Shown: in pieces, positions 8,548 to 17,642 of the stretch
Position numbering within the stretch: the stretch's first letter is position 1
Layout: each line of letters begins with the position of its first letter
NCBI RefSeq assembly: GCF_014635085.1
Contig: NZ_BMCH01000001.1
Span: 1-64,000, forward strand
From: Asaia siamensis
GTDB taxonomy: Bacteria; Pseudomonadota; Alphaproteobacteria; Acetobacterales; Acetobacteraceae
Direction: 5' to 3'
Length of the DNA: 64,000 nt
The notes under the pieces: generated by a model
Told to the model about the DNA's origin: nothing
Databases searched by the model: none
What the model saw: the letters and a program-made list of their open reading frames with translations, nothing else
Program-made: the position numbers and the translations under genes

Positions 8548-8832
8548 TCAAGGGCTCTCTGACATTGAGGCAGTTTTCTGCAGGACTGAGGTTGCACCGA
8601 ATAGGATAAGGGCCTCGGACAATTTGTCTGAAGCGTTGATGACCGGACGCTCGCTGGCCAGGATGACCTGGAGGCAAAGCCCCCCGAGATAGGTGACCTC
8701 CGACCCGTCAAGCGCACTCTCCGGCGAAAGAGTGAGCATATCCTTGAGGCCGGGAGCTGCACCTGAATCAAGGCGGGACGGCATCATGATTGCGGGAAGG
8801 TCCACGCCTGCGTTGATGGGAATCTGATCCAT
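8548..8832 (-). CDS. cheS: STAS-domain protein, CheS-like
   Basis: A 94-residue STAS-fold protein. The core DGSEVTYLGGLCLQVILASE matches the STAS strand-loop-helix that carries the phosphorylatable Ser/Thr in SpoIIAA-like proteins; here the candidates are the Ser and Thr of SEVT. In S. meliloti the gene at this place, cheS, encodes a protein that binds CheA and speeds CheY1 dephosphorylation. The ATG at 8832 shares one base with the mcp stop (TGATG) and has GGGAGGAT 5 nt upstream, so the upstream in-frame start at 8847 is unlikely. The fold is well supported; the CheS role rests on synteny. Confidence 0.75.
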   Translation of the reverse strand: MDQIPINAGVDLPAIMMPSRLDSGAAPGLKDMLTLSPESALDGSEVTYLGGLCLQVILASERPVINASDKLSEALILFGATSVLQKTASMSESP

Positions 8833-10391
8833 CAGAAATCCTCCCAACCCTGGTCGGAGGACGTTACCTGCAGGGCCGGTTTGGCCGGAGCCTTGGGCGC
8901 AGGGCGGACAGGCGTCGGACTTTTTGTCTCGAGCGCCTGAGTGGATGCCGTCGCAGCTCTGGTCGGCTGTGGTTGCCGGACGACCGGCTTAGCCGGGGGG
9001 GCGGCTGGCTTGCGGGCCATTGGAGCTGCCTCAGCCTTTTTGCCCAGTCCGAAACCATTGAGTGTCTGGGTGAGGGAGCGCGTCTCGGTCGTGAGGTTAT
9101 GGCTTGCCGCTGTCGCTTCTTCGACCATCGCAGCGTTCTGTTGGGTCACCTGATCCATGTCATTGATCGAACTGGTGACCTCTGCCAGACGCAGGGCCTG
9201 CTCGCGTGTCGTCTTGGTCAGATCTTCGATGCGATGCGCAATGCTCGAAATGCTTTCGGAGAAATCGCCGAGATACTGGCTGGTGCGGTGTACGAGGCCC
9301 ACGCCCTTATCGACCTGCTCGGCAGAGACAGAGATCAGGCGTTTGATCTCATTCGCTGATTTTGCCGATTTTTCGGCCAGCGACCGAACTTCCTGCGCAA
9401 CGACAGCAAAGCCTCTGCCTGCATCGCCTGCGCGAGCCGCCTCGACGCCGGCATTCAGGGCAAGAACATTGGTCTGGAATGTGATCCCATCGATTACGGA
9501 GATGATTTCCCCGATGGCGCTGGATGATTTCTGGATACCGCTCATGGCGGTATTGGCCTCATCCATGACCTCTGTGGCGAGCTTGACCTGATCGAGCGTC
9601 TTTTTTGTGTCGACGCTGGACTCCGAGCAGACATCGGCCGTTGCCTTGATGCCTTCGCTGATTGTTCTGACAGAGCTGGCAGCCTTGCCTAGATTTTCTG
9701 CCTGAATTTCGGTGCGACGCGCCAGATCGTCAGACGCCATGGAAATTTCCGCTGCGCCCGTCGTGATAAATTCCGAGCTGCGCGCCATGTTGATGAGAAC
9801 GGTTCTCCAGTTCTGGCAGGCCTCGTTGAAGCTGATGGCTATTTTTGCAAGATCACCGTTGAGAATGTCGCCCGTAATGGTCTGATCCAGATTGCCCTTG
9901 GCGACAGCGGACATGGCTGTCTCGATCGTAGCCACTGCGGCCTTGATTTCCGCGACCTTTGCAGCTGCGCCGGATTTCAGCCCGTCCACCTCCTTGCTCA
10001 GAGCCTCGATCTGCGCCTTGTCTTCACTCTTGTCCGAGCGGGCTTCATGCAGGCGAGACAGAAGAGCGATCAGACGACCGCTCTCATCTCGTGTGTCGGA
10101 AAAGCGCGTGCGTCCGCGTGCATCGCCACGAATCAGACCTTCGCCGTAAGTCAGAATTGTCTCGACCGGCTCGGCAACAGCCTGAATCAGGGCGAGGCGG
10201 AAGAACAGGCTCGAGGCAAGCAGGATGAGAGTGAGCGCCAGCAGCGTGTAGAAAGCGCCTGATGAGAAGGCGTTATCATAGAAGAAGCCGAATGCGCATA
10301 TGAGCTGAACGACTAGGAGTAATTGAATACATAACATCGTCGTACTGATCTTGGACCGGTACGATGCTTCTTGATACAGCCAGGTCTTCAT
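8832..10391 (-). CDS. Chemoreceptor heading the che operon, with GWEDF C-terminal pentapeptide
   Basis: 519 residues. Two transmembrane helices (about 19-38 and 46-68) are separated by a very short loop, so there is no periplasmic sensor domain. A HAMP-like segment and a second HAMP-like helix (about 160-200) lead into the signalling hairpin, with the standard tip [20 protein letters not shown]. After an Ala/Pro-rich flexible linker the protein ends GWEDF, which fits the xWxxF/W pentapeptide that tethers CheR/CheB (NWETF in E. coli). First gene of the che operon, as icpA is in S. meliloti, but unlike IcpA it has membrane anchors. It probably senses an internal or membrane-linked cue. Confidence 0.92.
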   Translation of the reverse strand: MKTWLYQEASYRSKISTTMLCIQLLLVVQLICAFGFFYDNAFSSGAFYTLLALTLILLASSLFFRLALIQAVAEPVETILTYGEGLIRGDARGRTRFSDTRDESGRLIALLSRLHEARSDKSEDKAQIEALSKEVDGLKSGAAAKVAEIKAAVATIETAMSAVAKGNLDQTITGDILNGDLAKIAISFNEACQNWRTVLINMARSSEFITTGAAEISMASDDLARRTEIQAENLGKAASSVRTISEGIKATADVCSESSVDTKKTLDQVKLATEVMDEANTAMSGIQKSSSAIGEIISVIDGITFQTNVLALNAGVEAARAGDAGRGFAVVAQEVRSLAEKSAKSANEIKRLISVSAEQVDKGVGLVHRTSQYLGDFSESISSIAHRIEDLTKTTREQALRLAEVTSSINDMDQVTQQNAAMVEEATAASHNLTTETRSLTQTLNGFGLGKKAEAAPMARKPAAPPAKPVVRQPQPTRAATASTQALETKSPTPVRPAPKAPAKPALQVTSSDQGWEDF

Positions 10392-10776
10392 CGTGCTCTA
10401 CTTCGCAATCATGAGTAAGTGCTGGTAAGTCCAGAAACCGTATTGCCAATTAGTGTTATAAAAAAGTTAAGAATGTAAGTCGGTATGCCCACTGGAGATA
10501 CATGGGCGATGCTTTAAACCGTTACATGAAGGCATTAAGAACAAGTTAAGCACTCGACTTGTATTTCCGGGCTTCAGGTCGGTCGTACGGCGTTCCTTAT
10601 GGGCGCCCCTCGGGCGCTTTTGATGGGTTTCATATGTGGTCTGCAATGAGAGGGCGCGGTCTCCATGCTCGTCGGTGAGCCGCTTGCGGAAGCCCAAGAG
10701 GATGATATTTTTATGAAATCGGGGCGAAATCACGCTTTGTCCCGATCGCCCTATGGGGTGAGGCAGGGAGACGAAT
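10392..10776. other. Intergenic region between fliP and the che operon
   Basis: 385 bp without a convincing gene, AT-rich near the che side; it should hold the che operon promoter on the minus strand. The clearest element is a GC hairpin at 10603-10617 (GCGCCC, CTC loop, GGGCGC) followed on the plus strand by TTTT. It therefore looks like a terminator for plus-strand transcription, although no plus-strand gene is seen here. It may be a bidirectional stop for the fliP operon, or chance. No consensus promoter was recognised. Confidence 0.3.
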
Positions 10777-11622
10777 TCAGGACCCGAAGCTGCGCACCAG
10801 CCCGCCTGCAACCATCTGCCAGCCGTCGATCATCACAAAAAAAATGAGTTTGAAAGGAAGGGAGATGGTCGCTGGCGGAAGCATCATCATGCCAAGACTC
10901 ATCAGGACACTGGACGTGACGATATCGATGATCAGAAAGGGTAGATAAAGAAGGAAACCCATCTCGAAGCCGCGGCTCAACTCTCCAACCATGAAGGCTG
11001 GCATGAGCACGCGCCAAGGCGCGACAGTTGCCTGTGGTGAAGGGGTCAGATTGGCGAGATGATAAAACGTCGCGAGGTCTGACGGCCTCGCATGGGCCTG
11101 CATGAAGTGACGAAAGGGCTCTGCTGCAGCGGTCAGTCCATCGACCTCTGACATTGTACCGTTGATCATGGGGGCTATGCCCTGACTCCACGATTGCTCA
11201 AAGGTTGGCTGCATGACGAAAAAGGTCAGAAAAAGTGAAAGCCCGATAATCACCGGGTTGGGCGGGGTACCTTGAGCGCCGATAGCCCCCCTCAGAAGCG
11301 ACAGAACAATGATGATGCGTGTGAACGCGGTCACCATGACCAGCAGACTGGGCGCCAGAGAAAGCAGTGTGATCAGCGCAGTGAGCTGTATCAGCCTGCT
11401 TGTTGTGCCGCTGTTGCTACCATCATGACCGAGATCGAGCGTCAGGGACTGCGCGTGGGCTGATGAGGAGAAGCCCAGAAGTACGATCGCCAGCACAAAA
11501 GCCAGAGGCAGCAGGCAGCCCTGTTTTTTCACGGGGCTCAGTTCCGGCAGTCTGTCAGCAGAAAAAAGAGACGGTACAAGCATTCGTGCCGACAGAGGCC
11601 AATAGGAGGGGGCAGCGATCAC
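10777..11622 (-). CDS. fliP: Flagellar export gate protein FliP
   Basis: 281 residues, an inner-membrane component of the type III export gate. A cleavable signal-like segment (about 37-58, LLPLAFVLAIVLLGFSSSAHAQ) precedes the first family helix. TAFTRIIIVLSLLRGAIG, TPPNPVIIGLSLFLTFF and the closing LPFKLIFFVMIDGWQMV are family signatures. The N-terminus has about 35 extra residues compared with common FliP. The start is GTG at 11622, sharing one base with the fliO stop (TAGTG); a later start nearer the signal peptide is possible. fliQ and fliR, usual neighbours, are not present downstream. Confidence 0.93.
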   Translation of the reverse strand: MIAAPSYWPLSARMLVPSLFSADRLPELSPVKKQGCLLPLAFVLAIVLLGFSSSAHAQSLTLDLGHDGSNSGTTSRLIQLTALITLLSLAPSLLVMVTAFTRIIIVLSLLRGAIGAQGTPPNPVIIGLSLFLTFFVMQPTFEQSWSQGIAPMINGTMSEVDGLTAAAEPFRHFMQAHARPSDLATFYHLANLTPSPQATVAPWRVLMPAFMVGELSRGFEMGFLLYLPFLIIDIVTSSVLMSLGMMMLPPATISLPFKLIFFVMIDGWQMVAGGLVRSFGS

Positions 11623-11939
11623 TATCGGGTCTCCGGCAGCGTTGCGGTAACCGGAAACGATGTTTCAGGTTGGGTCGTATCGGTCTCAGGCGCGACCCAG
11701 CCCAGAAAAAGATCCGTCTCACCGCCGGTGAGAATGAGGCCGGTCCGATCCTGACATCTGAAGAGCGACAGTCTGCGTTTGGAATCGAGAGAGAGAGACT
11801 CGATAAGGCCGAGTTGAGCGGATTGATGGCGGCGGCCAAGGCGTGGCTGCAGATAGACAATGGCAAAGCGCAAGAGAAAGATAAGCGCGATGACCGTGAT
11901 GAAGGACGCCGCGTAATCGATCCAGGAATGCAGCGTCAT
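11622..11939 (-). CDS. fliO: FliO family export apparatus assembly protein
   Basis: 105 residues with one transmembrane helix (about 10-30, YAASFITVIALIFLLRFAIVYL) and a short cytoplasmic domain containing LGLIESLSLDSKRRLSLFRC and LILTGGETDLFLGW, the beta-rich FliO signature (roughly LDxKRRLxLVRxDxxEHLLLxGG). FliO assists assembly of the FliP ring. It lies between fliN and fliP and overlaps fliP by one base. Sequence conservation in FliO is low, but fold features and context agree. Confidence 0.82.
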   Translation of the reverse strand: MTLHSWIDYAASFITVIALIFLLRFAIVYLQPRLGRRHQSAQLGLIESLSLDSKRRLSLFRCQDRTGLILTGGETDLFLGWVAPETDTTQPETSFPVTATLPETR

Positions 11940-11996
11940 CTGGGCGGCAGTAAGTGAGGCATGGGCCGGAATCCTGTTCGACCAGGGAGAAGGGTA

Positions 11997-12359
11997 TTAT
12001 TTGCTGGCTGCGCCCGAGGACGATGAGAGGATTTCGGTCATTGTCACGCCGATATTGTTGTCATCCACGACCACCAGTTCGCCACGTGCGATCAGGCGGT
12101 TATTGGCGTAGATATCAACCGCTTCTCCAAGCTTCTTGTTCAGTTCAACGACAGCGCCGCGTCCAAGGCGCAGCAACTGGCTGACAGGCATCGTGGCTGT
12201 GCCGATCACGGCAGTGATCTTGACCGGAATGTCATAAACCGCGTCGGACCGGCCAGTGCTGGCTTCCTGTGAAGCAGCTGCCTCAGATGAGGCATCCTGG
12301 GGAGCGAAAGGTTCGGATGTGAAATCTTCGAGTGAGACCATTTCGTTTTTATCATCCAT
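11997..12359 (-). CDS. fliN: Flagellar motor switch protein FliN
   Basis: 120 residues. The acidic, Ala/Ser-rich N-terminus (1-40) is variable. The SpoA/FliN domain (about 42-110) is typical: YDIPVKITAVIGTATMPVSQLLRLGRGAVVELNK followed, after a break, by GELVVVDDNNIGVTMTEI. FliN forms the lower C ring with FliM and docks FliH. It starts 3 bp after the fliH stop. Secure call. Confidence 0.94.
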   Translation of the reverse strand: MDDKNEMVSLEDFTSEPFAPQDASSEAAASQEASTGRSDAVYDIPVKITAVIGTATMPVSQLLRLGRGAVVELNKKLGEAVDIYANNRLIARGELVVVDDNNIGVTMTEILSSSSGAASK

Positions 12360-12362
12360 GGT

Positions 12363-13148
12363 TCAGTGCCTGTCCATCGTTGTGGAGGCGAGAATTTCCC
12401 GGTCAATCGACGCACTGACAGAAGTCATGATTCTGTCGATGGCGCTCTGGCGCCATTTGGTGGGATCGATGAGAATCGAGCGTGTTCCAGAGTCGATTCT
12501 GATAGTGGATGCCATAGGCTTCGCACAAGGCTCAAAGCGGGCTTTGCTGTCTGTTCCCAGAAGAGGCTTCAGGCGGGCCTCATCCTTTGGGTCGCAGTAA
12601 ATAACGACGTCTTCTTCGCAGAGCTCAACCAGATCAGCAGCATCCTGAAGAAGGTCACGTTCGACGCCCTTCAGGGCCTCTGCCGGGAGATGGGTGAGCG
12701 TCACGAGCAAATCGATGACGGTCTGGACATAAACCTGCCCCGCCTCGCGGGCTGATTGTGCCCGATATCGCCTCTCCGACTGGAAAGCCTCGGCAATTGC
12801 CGAGAGCTTTTCGGTAAACTCCGCCTCCAGAGCAGCCGTGGCCGCAGTACGCCCCTCTTCACGCCCGGCATCGAAGGCTGCACGGCGAAGGTCATCAAGC
12901 TCATCCTGGGAAAGGGAGATGAGGGGAGGGGCGGTGTCAGGTTGGGGTTCTTCTGGCGCGATCTCTTCTGCGATGGAGGGCTTGATCGTCTGAGGGGGCG
13001 CGACGCTGAAATCCGTCAGGCGACGTGCGAGACCGCTCTTGTCGGACGTATCGCGCGCAATGCCCTGGCCATCCTGCAATGGCCTCGTCGTGTTGGCCGT
13101 CCTGGGATCGTGCAAGCGGTGCTGGAAGGGGACGAAGCCAGAGGTCAC
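12363..13148 (-). CDS. fliH: FliH-like export ATPase regulator
   Basis: 261 residues. A disordered N-terminus (1-80) is followed by a helical GxxxG-like part (AAFDAGREEGRTAATAAL, about 90-107) and a C-terminal domain (about 140-255) ending in SILIDPTKWRQSAIDRI. FliH binds and restrains the FliI ATPase and links it to FliN. Identification is by this pattern and by its place between fliG and fliN; the family is poorly conserved in sequence. The start ATG overlaps the fliG stop (4 bp). Confidence 0.8.
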   Translation of the reverse strand: MTSGFVPFQHRLHDPRTANTTRPLQDGQGIARDTSDKSGLARRLTDFSVAPPQTIKPSIAEEIAPEEPQPDTAPPLISLSQDELDDLRRAAFDAGREEGRTAATAALEAEFTEKLSAIAEAFQSERRYRAQSAREAGQVYVQTVIDLLVTLTHLPAEALKGVERDLLQDAADLVELCEEDVVIYCDPKDEARLKPLLGTDSKARFEPCAKPMASTIRIDSGTRSILIDPTKWRQSAIDRIMTSVSASIDREILASTTMDRH

Positions 13149-14197
13149 GAAATGAATTCCTCGCCGTCCGAAGCAGTATTCATGTCGATTTCACCGGAAT
13201 TGACCAGATTTTTGATGGTCAAAACGATCTCTGCCTGCGCGGCCTCGACATCTCGGACGCGTACCGCACCGAGCGAGGCGATTTCCTCGAGAAGAATATT
13301 GCCGGCGCGTTTGGACATGCATTGCAGGAACAGCTTTCTTTCGCTGTCAGAGGCACCCTTGAGGGCGACTGGAAGACGGTCGCGGTCGATTTCGTTGACG
13401 ACGCGCATAAGGGCCTCCTGCGAGAGGCGGTTGATATCCTCGAAGGTGAACATCAACGCCTTCACCTTTTCCATATCCTCGTGGCTCTCCTGGTCCATAA
13501 GCTCGGCAAAACGCGTTTCCGTCTTGCGATCGAAATTATTGAAGACTTCGGCGAGCAATTCGTAGCTGTCGCGCTTCGAAGCGCGGCCGAGCGAAGAAAT
13601 GAATTCGGAGCGCAGGGTTGCCTCCACACTTTCGATGACCTCGCGTTGTACGGTTTCCATATGCAGTATGCGCATCATGACATCCGTAGCGTAGTCTTCC
13701 GGCAGGAGTGCCAGGACGCGCGCAGCGTGGGCGGGTTGCAGGCGGCTCACGATGACGGCGGCAGTCTGCGGGTATTCGCTTCGCAGATAATTCGCCAGAA
13801 TCGATTCCTGGACGTTGCCGAGTTTATCCCACATGTTCCGTCCGGCCGGACCACGGATCTCGTCCATGATCTTCTCGACCTGATCGGCATTGAGCGTCTT
13901 GCGCAGGAAGGCCTCGGTCGTCTCGAAAGTGCCAACGAGTCCGTCGGCACTCTCGAAGTTTTCGACGAATTCGCGACACACGCTTTCAACCATCTCGGCT
14001 CTGATGACACCGAGGCCGGCCATGGCACTGGAGATTTCACGAATCTCGTCTTCATGCAGTGCCTGCATCAGGCTGGCGCTGCGTTCGCGACCGATGGTCA
14101 TGAACAGAACGGCGGCTTTCTGCTTTCCGGTCAGATGGGTTGCACTCATGGTTTTCTTTCCCTCAGCCGGATTTTGCGCGCTTTCAGTCTCGCTCAC
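13145..14197 (-). CDS. fliG: Flagellar motor switch protein FliG
   Basis: 350 residues of the rotor-side torque protein. FliG-N begins at TGKQKAAVLFMTIGRERSAS. The EHPQR-like motif appears as SEYPQTAAVIVSRL. FliG-C carries FEDINRLSQEALMRVVNEID and the torque helix FLQCMSKRAGNILLEEI with the charged residues that face MotA. I use the GTG at 14197, which overlaps the fliF stop and has GGGAGG upstream. A second candidate is the ATG at 14149, also with a purine-rich leader. Secure call. Confidence 0.95.
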   Translation of the reverse strand: MSETESAQNPAEGKKTMSATHLTGKQKAAVLFMTIGRERSASLMQALHEDEIREISSAMAGLGVIRAEMVESVCREFVENFESADGLVGTFETTEAFLRKTLNADQVEKIMDEIRGPAGRNMWDKLGNVQESILANYLRSEYPQTAAVIVSRLQPAHAARVLALLPEDYATDVMMRILHMETVQREVIESVEATLRSEFISSLGRASKRDSYELLAEVFNNFDRKTETRFAELMDQESHEDMEKVKALMFTFEDINRLSQEALMRVVNEIDRDRLPVALKGASDSERKLFLQCMSKRAGNILLEEIASLGAVRVRDVEAAQAEIVLTIKNLVNSGEIDMNTASDGEEFIS

Positions 14198-15858
14198 GAG
14201 GCGCCTCCCTGCTTTGGATCAGGGCTTTCGAGCCAGTTGCGGATGACGCTCAAGCTGCCTTCGGGGCTCTGATCGATACGATCGGCAACCTTGGCGATAA
14301 TGCCCGCTCTCGCCTGACCTTCCACGCCATCGATCGCCACCGTTTCGTGCCCTTCATGCAGGGCAAGGCTGTTGGCGCTTCCGCCTTCGAGGCTGTTCAT
14401 GCCTGTCCCGGTGGTGCCCAGACCGTCACGATTGAGGGCTTCGAGTGCCATGGGGCCAGAGCCGCCTGCGAGAGCCGGCAGACCGCCGCGGCCACGACGA
14501 AGCAAGGGACGCAGGGCAAAGAAGCCGGCCCCGAGGGCGAGCAGAATAGGTACGACCCATTCTGCGAGATAGAGGAGATTGTCTTTCGAGAAGAACCCCG
14601 GAGCCGCAGGCAGGGGCTCGATGCCGCCATCGGGCATGAAGCGCATCGAGACGACTTCGACCTGATCGCCTCGCGCCTTGTCATAACCGACTGCAGTTTT
14701 GACTAGGGTGGTGATGCGGTCGATCTCGGCCTGATCCAGAGGCTTCCAGGTCGCATTCCCCTTCTTGTCCTGCACATAGGACCCATCGACCATCACGGCC
14801 ATGCTGATCCTCGCGACGCGGGGATGAATTTGCGAGACCACGCGCACGCGTTTGCCGATCTCGTAGTTATTGGTCTCTTCGTCGCGTGTGTCGCTTGATC
14901 CGGTTCTGTTGGCCTGCCCGGCATTGGCGTTGGGCAGGTTGTTTGCAACGGAGGTATTGGGCGAGGCTTCGGTGTTGACGCTTTTGTCGGAGCTGGTCTG
15001 CTGCGAGCGCAGGACCTGCTGGTTCGGGTCGAAACTCTCTTCGGTCTCATGCACCTCGTCATTGTTGATGACGACAGCGGCCCGTGCGCGGATATGGGCT
15101 GTCCCGAGTGTCGGGATGAGCATTTCCTCAACAGCCTGGGAAAGGCGCGTCTCCTCGGAATGGCGGAATTTCTCGAAAATCGCTTCCTGACCGTCCTCGC
15201 TGTTGGGCTCGCCGGGCTTGGCCAGCACGTCGCCTCTCGTGTCGACAATGGAAATCGACTGGGGCCGAAGCCCCGGGACAGCCGCAGCAACAAGATTCTG
15301 GATCGCTTGGATACCGTCGGGAGCTATGCGGCCCGCGCGCCCGATATCGATGACCACGCTCGCTTGGGACGGGTTAGTCTGGACAGAGAATAGATCTCTG
15401 TGAGGCAAGACGAGATGAACGCGGACATTGCGAACGCCCTGGAGCAGACGAATTGAACGCTCGAGCTCTCCCTCCAGCGCACGCGTCTCGTTGATATTCT
15501 GCTCAAACTGAGTGCTGGTGAGCGTTGCGCTCTTGTCGAAAAGCTCATAGCCGACGCTTCCCCCGTTCGGCAGGCCGTCCTTGGCAAGCAGCAGGCGCGC
15601 CTTGGCGACCTCGTCTGGCGCGACGTAGAGGCTTCCCCCATCTGGCGAGGTCGATGCGGTGATATGATTCTTGTCGAGATCTTCCACCATTCTGGCAGCT
15701 TCGCTCAGATCGAGATTGCCATAGAGCAAGGCCGTGGGCTTCTGGGCTTTGCCAAGGATCACGAAGCCAAGGAAAGCCAGAAGAGTCACGCCCGCAGCGC
15801 CCAGGGCGATCAGCCTCGTACGACCCAGCCCTCTGAGTGATGACAGCAGATTGTTCAT
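14194..15858 (-). CDS. fliF: Flagellar MS-ring protein FliF
   Basis: 554 residues. Transmembrane helix 1 (about 16-35, LIALGAAGVTLLAFLGFVIL) and helix 2 (about 437-457, LAEWVVPILLALGAGFFAL) frame the periplasmic ring-building motifs (GGSVGYELFDKSATLTSTQFEQNINETRALEGELERSI, here across several repeats). The cytoplasmic tail (500-554) binds FliG. The 160 bp upstream (15859-16018) are very AT-rich, with a pair of AATATT boxes; they could carry an internal promoter. Secure call. Confidence 0.96.
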   Translation of the reverse strand: MNNLLSSLRGLGRTRLIALGAAGVTLLAFLGFVILGKAQKPTALLYGNLDLSEAARMVEDLDKNHITASTSPDGGSLYVAPDEVAKARLLLAKDGLPNGGSVGYELFDKSATLTSTQFEQNINETRALEGELERSIRLLQGVRNVRVHLVLPHRDLFSVQTNPSQASVVIDIGRAGRIAPDGIQAIQNLVAAAVPGLRPQSISIVDTRGDVLAKPGEPNSEDGQEAIFEKFRHSEETRLSQAVEEMLIPTLGTAHIRARAAVVINNDEVHETEESFDPNQQVLRSQQTSSDKSVNTEASPNTSVANNLPNANAGQANRTGSSDTRDEETNNYEIGKRVRVVSQIHPRVARISMAVMVDGSYVQDKKGNATWKPLDQAEIDRITTLVKTAVGYDKARGDQVEVVSMRFMPDGGIEPLPAAPGFFSKDNLLYLAEWVVPILLALGAGFFALRPLLRRGRGGLPALAGGSGPMALEALNRDGLGTTGTGMNSLEGGSANSLALHEGHETVAIDGVEGQARAGIIAKVADRIDQSPEGSLSVIRNWLESPDPKQGGAS

Positions 15859-16018
15859 TTATGGCGGATCGTCAGGCCTGAGCCATGAGGTAATAGGACT
15901 GCATCAGGGGGCTCCTGGTTGAAAAATAAAATAAATCTGATACGACATTTTTAAATCAGGAAATAATATTAGCTATTTTCTGATTAATATTTGTTGGATG
16001 CGAGATGTCTTCGCAGGG

Positions 16019-16396
16019 TCAGGGTAGATACGCGTTTGTGGGAGGGGTTTGCTTCAGAGGAAGATTGAGGCGGTTTGCATTCTGATCCTGAGTCAGTCCA
16101 GTAGGACCCTGTGCTACCTGCCTTGCAACATTGGGCATGAGGTCAGGCCTGCTCCAGCAATCGACCCCGTTCCAGCTTTGCGTGCAATAGGGTTGAGGGG
16201 CCGGGGGGCGTTCAGCCGGAGCGCACCAATCTTCACCTTGCTGTATATAGCCAGCATTGCACTCACGTCCGGTCAAATGCCGTGCCACGTCATCCGCCGC
16301 ACAACCGTTGAGTATCGTGACAAGAGGCACAAGGCCCGCCAAACGCGGTTTTGATAGATGAAGCATAAGCGAACGGATGCCGGTCGAAACGCTCAA
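16019..16396 (-). CDS. Small putative lipoprotein in the basal-body operon
   Basis: About 125 residues. A hydrophobic N-terminus (LAGLVPLVTILNGC) ends in a lipobox-like Cys, then a mature part rich in Cys, Pro, Asn and Gln (YCTQSWNGVDCWSRPD; five further Cys). I do not recognise a named family. The most upstream start is TTG at 16396, overlapping the flgF stop (TTGA) with GGAG 8 nt upstream; an ATG at 16366 would leave a shorter, cleaner signal peptide. Its placement between flgF and fliF suggests an envelope role connected with the basal body. Confidence 0.6.
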   Translation of the reverse strand: MSVSTGIRSLMLHLSKPRLAGLVPLVTILNGCAADDVARHLTGRECNAGYIQQGEDWCAPAERPPAPQPYCTQSWNGVDCWSRPDLMPNVARQVAQGPTGLTQDQNANRLNLPLKQTPPTNAYLP

Positions 16397-17136
16397 GTCG
16401 TTGGCTCCGCAGTGATCTTGTCGATGGCGTTCTGATTCCGGGTCGATTCTGTCTGGATCAACTGGAAGGTAAGGTCGTAATCCCGCTGTATCTCAACGAG
16501 ATGCGTTGTCTCTGAAACCGCGTTGACATTGCTCCCCTCAAGCATGGCCTGATGCAGCTCCGGCATCGCTACGGGCTGAGTGGGGGTTGTCGGCTTAAGG
16601 AGATATTGTCCCTCGGCAACTAGTGTCTGCGGGTTTTTCACCGTGACAACGCCGAGCATGCCCAATGCCCCATCGTTTGTGGAGATGGTGCCATCCTTTG
16701 CAATCGTGAAATCTTCATTTTCCTGACGCAGTACGAGATTGCGGCCGTTGCGATCAAGGACCGGATTGCCGGATCCGTCTGTTATCGTACCGTCGAGTCT
16801 GCGCGTAAACTGACCGTTACGTGTCAGGCGGACACCCTGCGTGGTGCGTACGGCAAAATAGCCTTCGCCGTTGATCGCGACATCAGTCGCGTTGCCGGTA
16901 CTGCGCAAAGGCCCCTGAATAAAGTCGCGAAACGTCGCTTTGTCCTGAGCATAGACCTGATCTGTTTCGCCATTGATGTGCCCCGGGCCTTTTTGATGCA
17001 CGAGATACTGCGAAAACATCTGGCGGGACGTTTTGAAGCCATCTGTGTTTTCGTTTGCAAGATTATTCGCAGTGATTTCAAGGCCGCGCTTCAGGACGTC
17101 AATGCGCGAGAGCGCGATATAGGCGGTGCTATCCAT
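16393..17136 (-). CDS. flgF: Flagellar proximal rod protein FlgF
   Basis: 247 residues of the FlgG/FlgF/FlgE family. The N-terminal Flg_bb_rod segment is ALSRIDVLKRGLEITANNLANENTDGFK; the central part has VAINGEGYFAVRTTQGVRLTRNGQF; the C-terminal helix LVEIQRDYDLTFQLIQTE is the conserved D0 end. Its length and its place after flgB and flgC fit FlgF better than FlgG (a separate flgG is at 50803). The ATG lies 75 bp after the flgC stop. Confidence 0.9.
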   Translation of the reverse strand: MDSTAYIALSRIDVLKRGLEITANNLANENTDGFKTSRQMFSQYLVHQKGPGHINGETDQVYAQDKATFRDFIQGPLRSTGNATDVAINGEGYFAVRTTQGVRLTRNGQFTRRLDGTITDGSGNPVLDRNGRNLVLRQENEDFTIAKDGTISTNDGALGMLGVVTVKNPQTLVAEGQYLLKPTTPTQPVAMPELHQAMLEGSNVNAVSETTHLVEIQRDYDLTFQLIQTESTRNQNAIDKITAEPTT

Positions 17137-17211
17137 GGTGATCCAACTCGACTTTGATCGTGATGTCGGAAAAACAGATATTGATCTCTGACAAAGGGAG
17201 GGCTGCCGTCG

Positions 17212-17619
17212 TCATTTCATCAGATTGATTGTGCGGGTCAGCATCGAGCGCGTTATCTGCATCGTATTGAGGTTGGCTTCGTATGAGTGTTGTGCCTCAT
17301 GCGTGTCGAGGATCTCGGTCATCGTGTCGACATTGGGCATCTTGACCATGCCCTTCGTATCGGCAGCCGGGTGAGACGGATCATAACGCATCTCGAAATC
17401 GGATTGATCTTCGCCAATGTCGCGAACAGCTACCGTAGAAACGCCCGTACTGCGATCAAGCATTTCCTTGAAGGTAATCGTTTTGCGACGATAGGCATCG
17501 GAACCCGGCGACGTTCCTGTCGTTTCAGCGTTAGCGATATTCTCAGCTGCCACTTGAAGTCGTTTGGACTGTACCTGCATACCAGCGGCTGAAATGCCGA
17601 TCGTATCTGAAAAATTCAT
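17212..17619 (-). CDS. flgC: Flagellar proximal rod protein FlgC
   Basis: 135 residues. SAAGMQVQSKRLQVAAENIANAETT is the rod D0 start; YDPSHPAADTKGMVKMPNVD is the FlgC hallmark; EAQHSYEANLNTMQITRSMLTRTINLM is the C-terminal helix. Directly follows flgB by 23 bp. fliE, commonly next to flgC in alphaproteobacteria, is not found here. Secure call. Confidence 0.94.
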   Translation of the reverse strand: MNFSDTIGISAAGMQVQSKRLQVAAENIANAETTGTSPGSDAYRRKTITFKEMLDRSTGVSTVAVRDIGEDQSDFEMRYDPSHPAADTKGMVKMPNVDTMTEILDTHEAQHSYEANLNTMQITRSMLTRTINLMK

Positions 17620-17642
17620 AACCTACCTCTGTTCGGTCAGTA

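Noticed and set aside
8547-8771. Extended N-terminus for cheY1 (202 residues)
   Set aside because: The extra 75 codons lie in cheS in another frame and do not resemble a receiver; the ATG at 8546 gives a normal CheY.
13025-14272. 415-codon plus-strand frame opposite fliG/fliH
   Set aside because: Antisense shadow of fliG and fliH, both of which show their family motifs on the minus strand.
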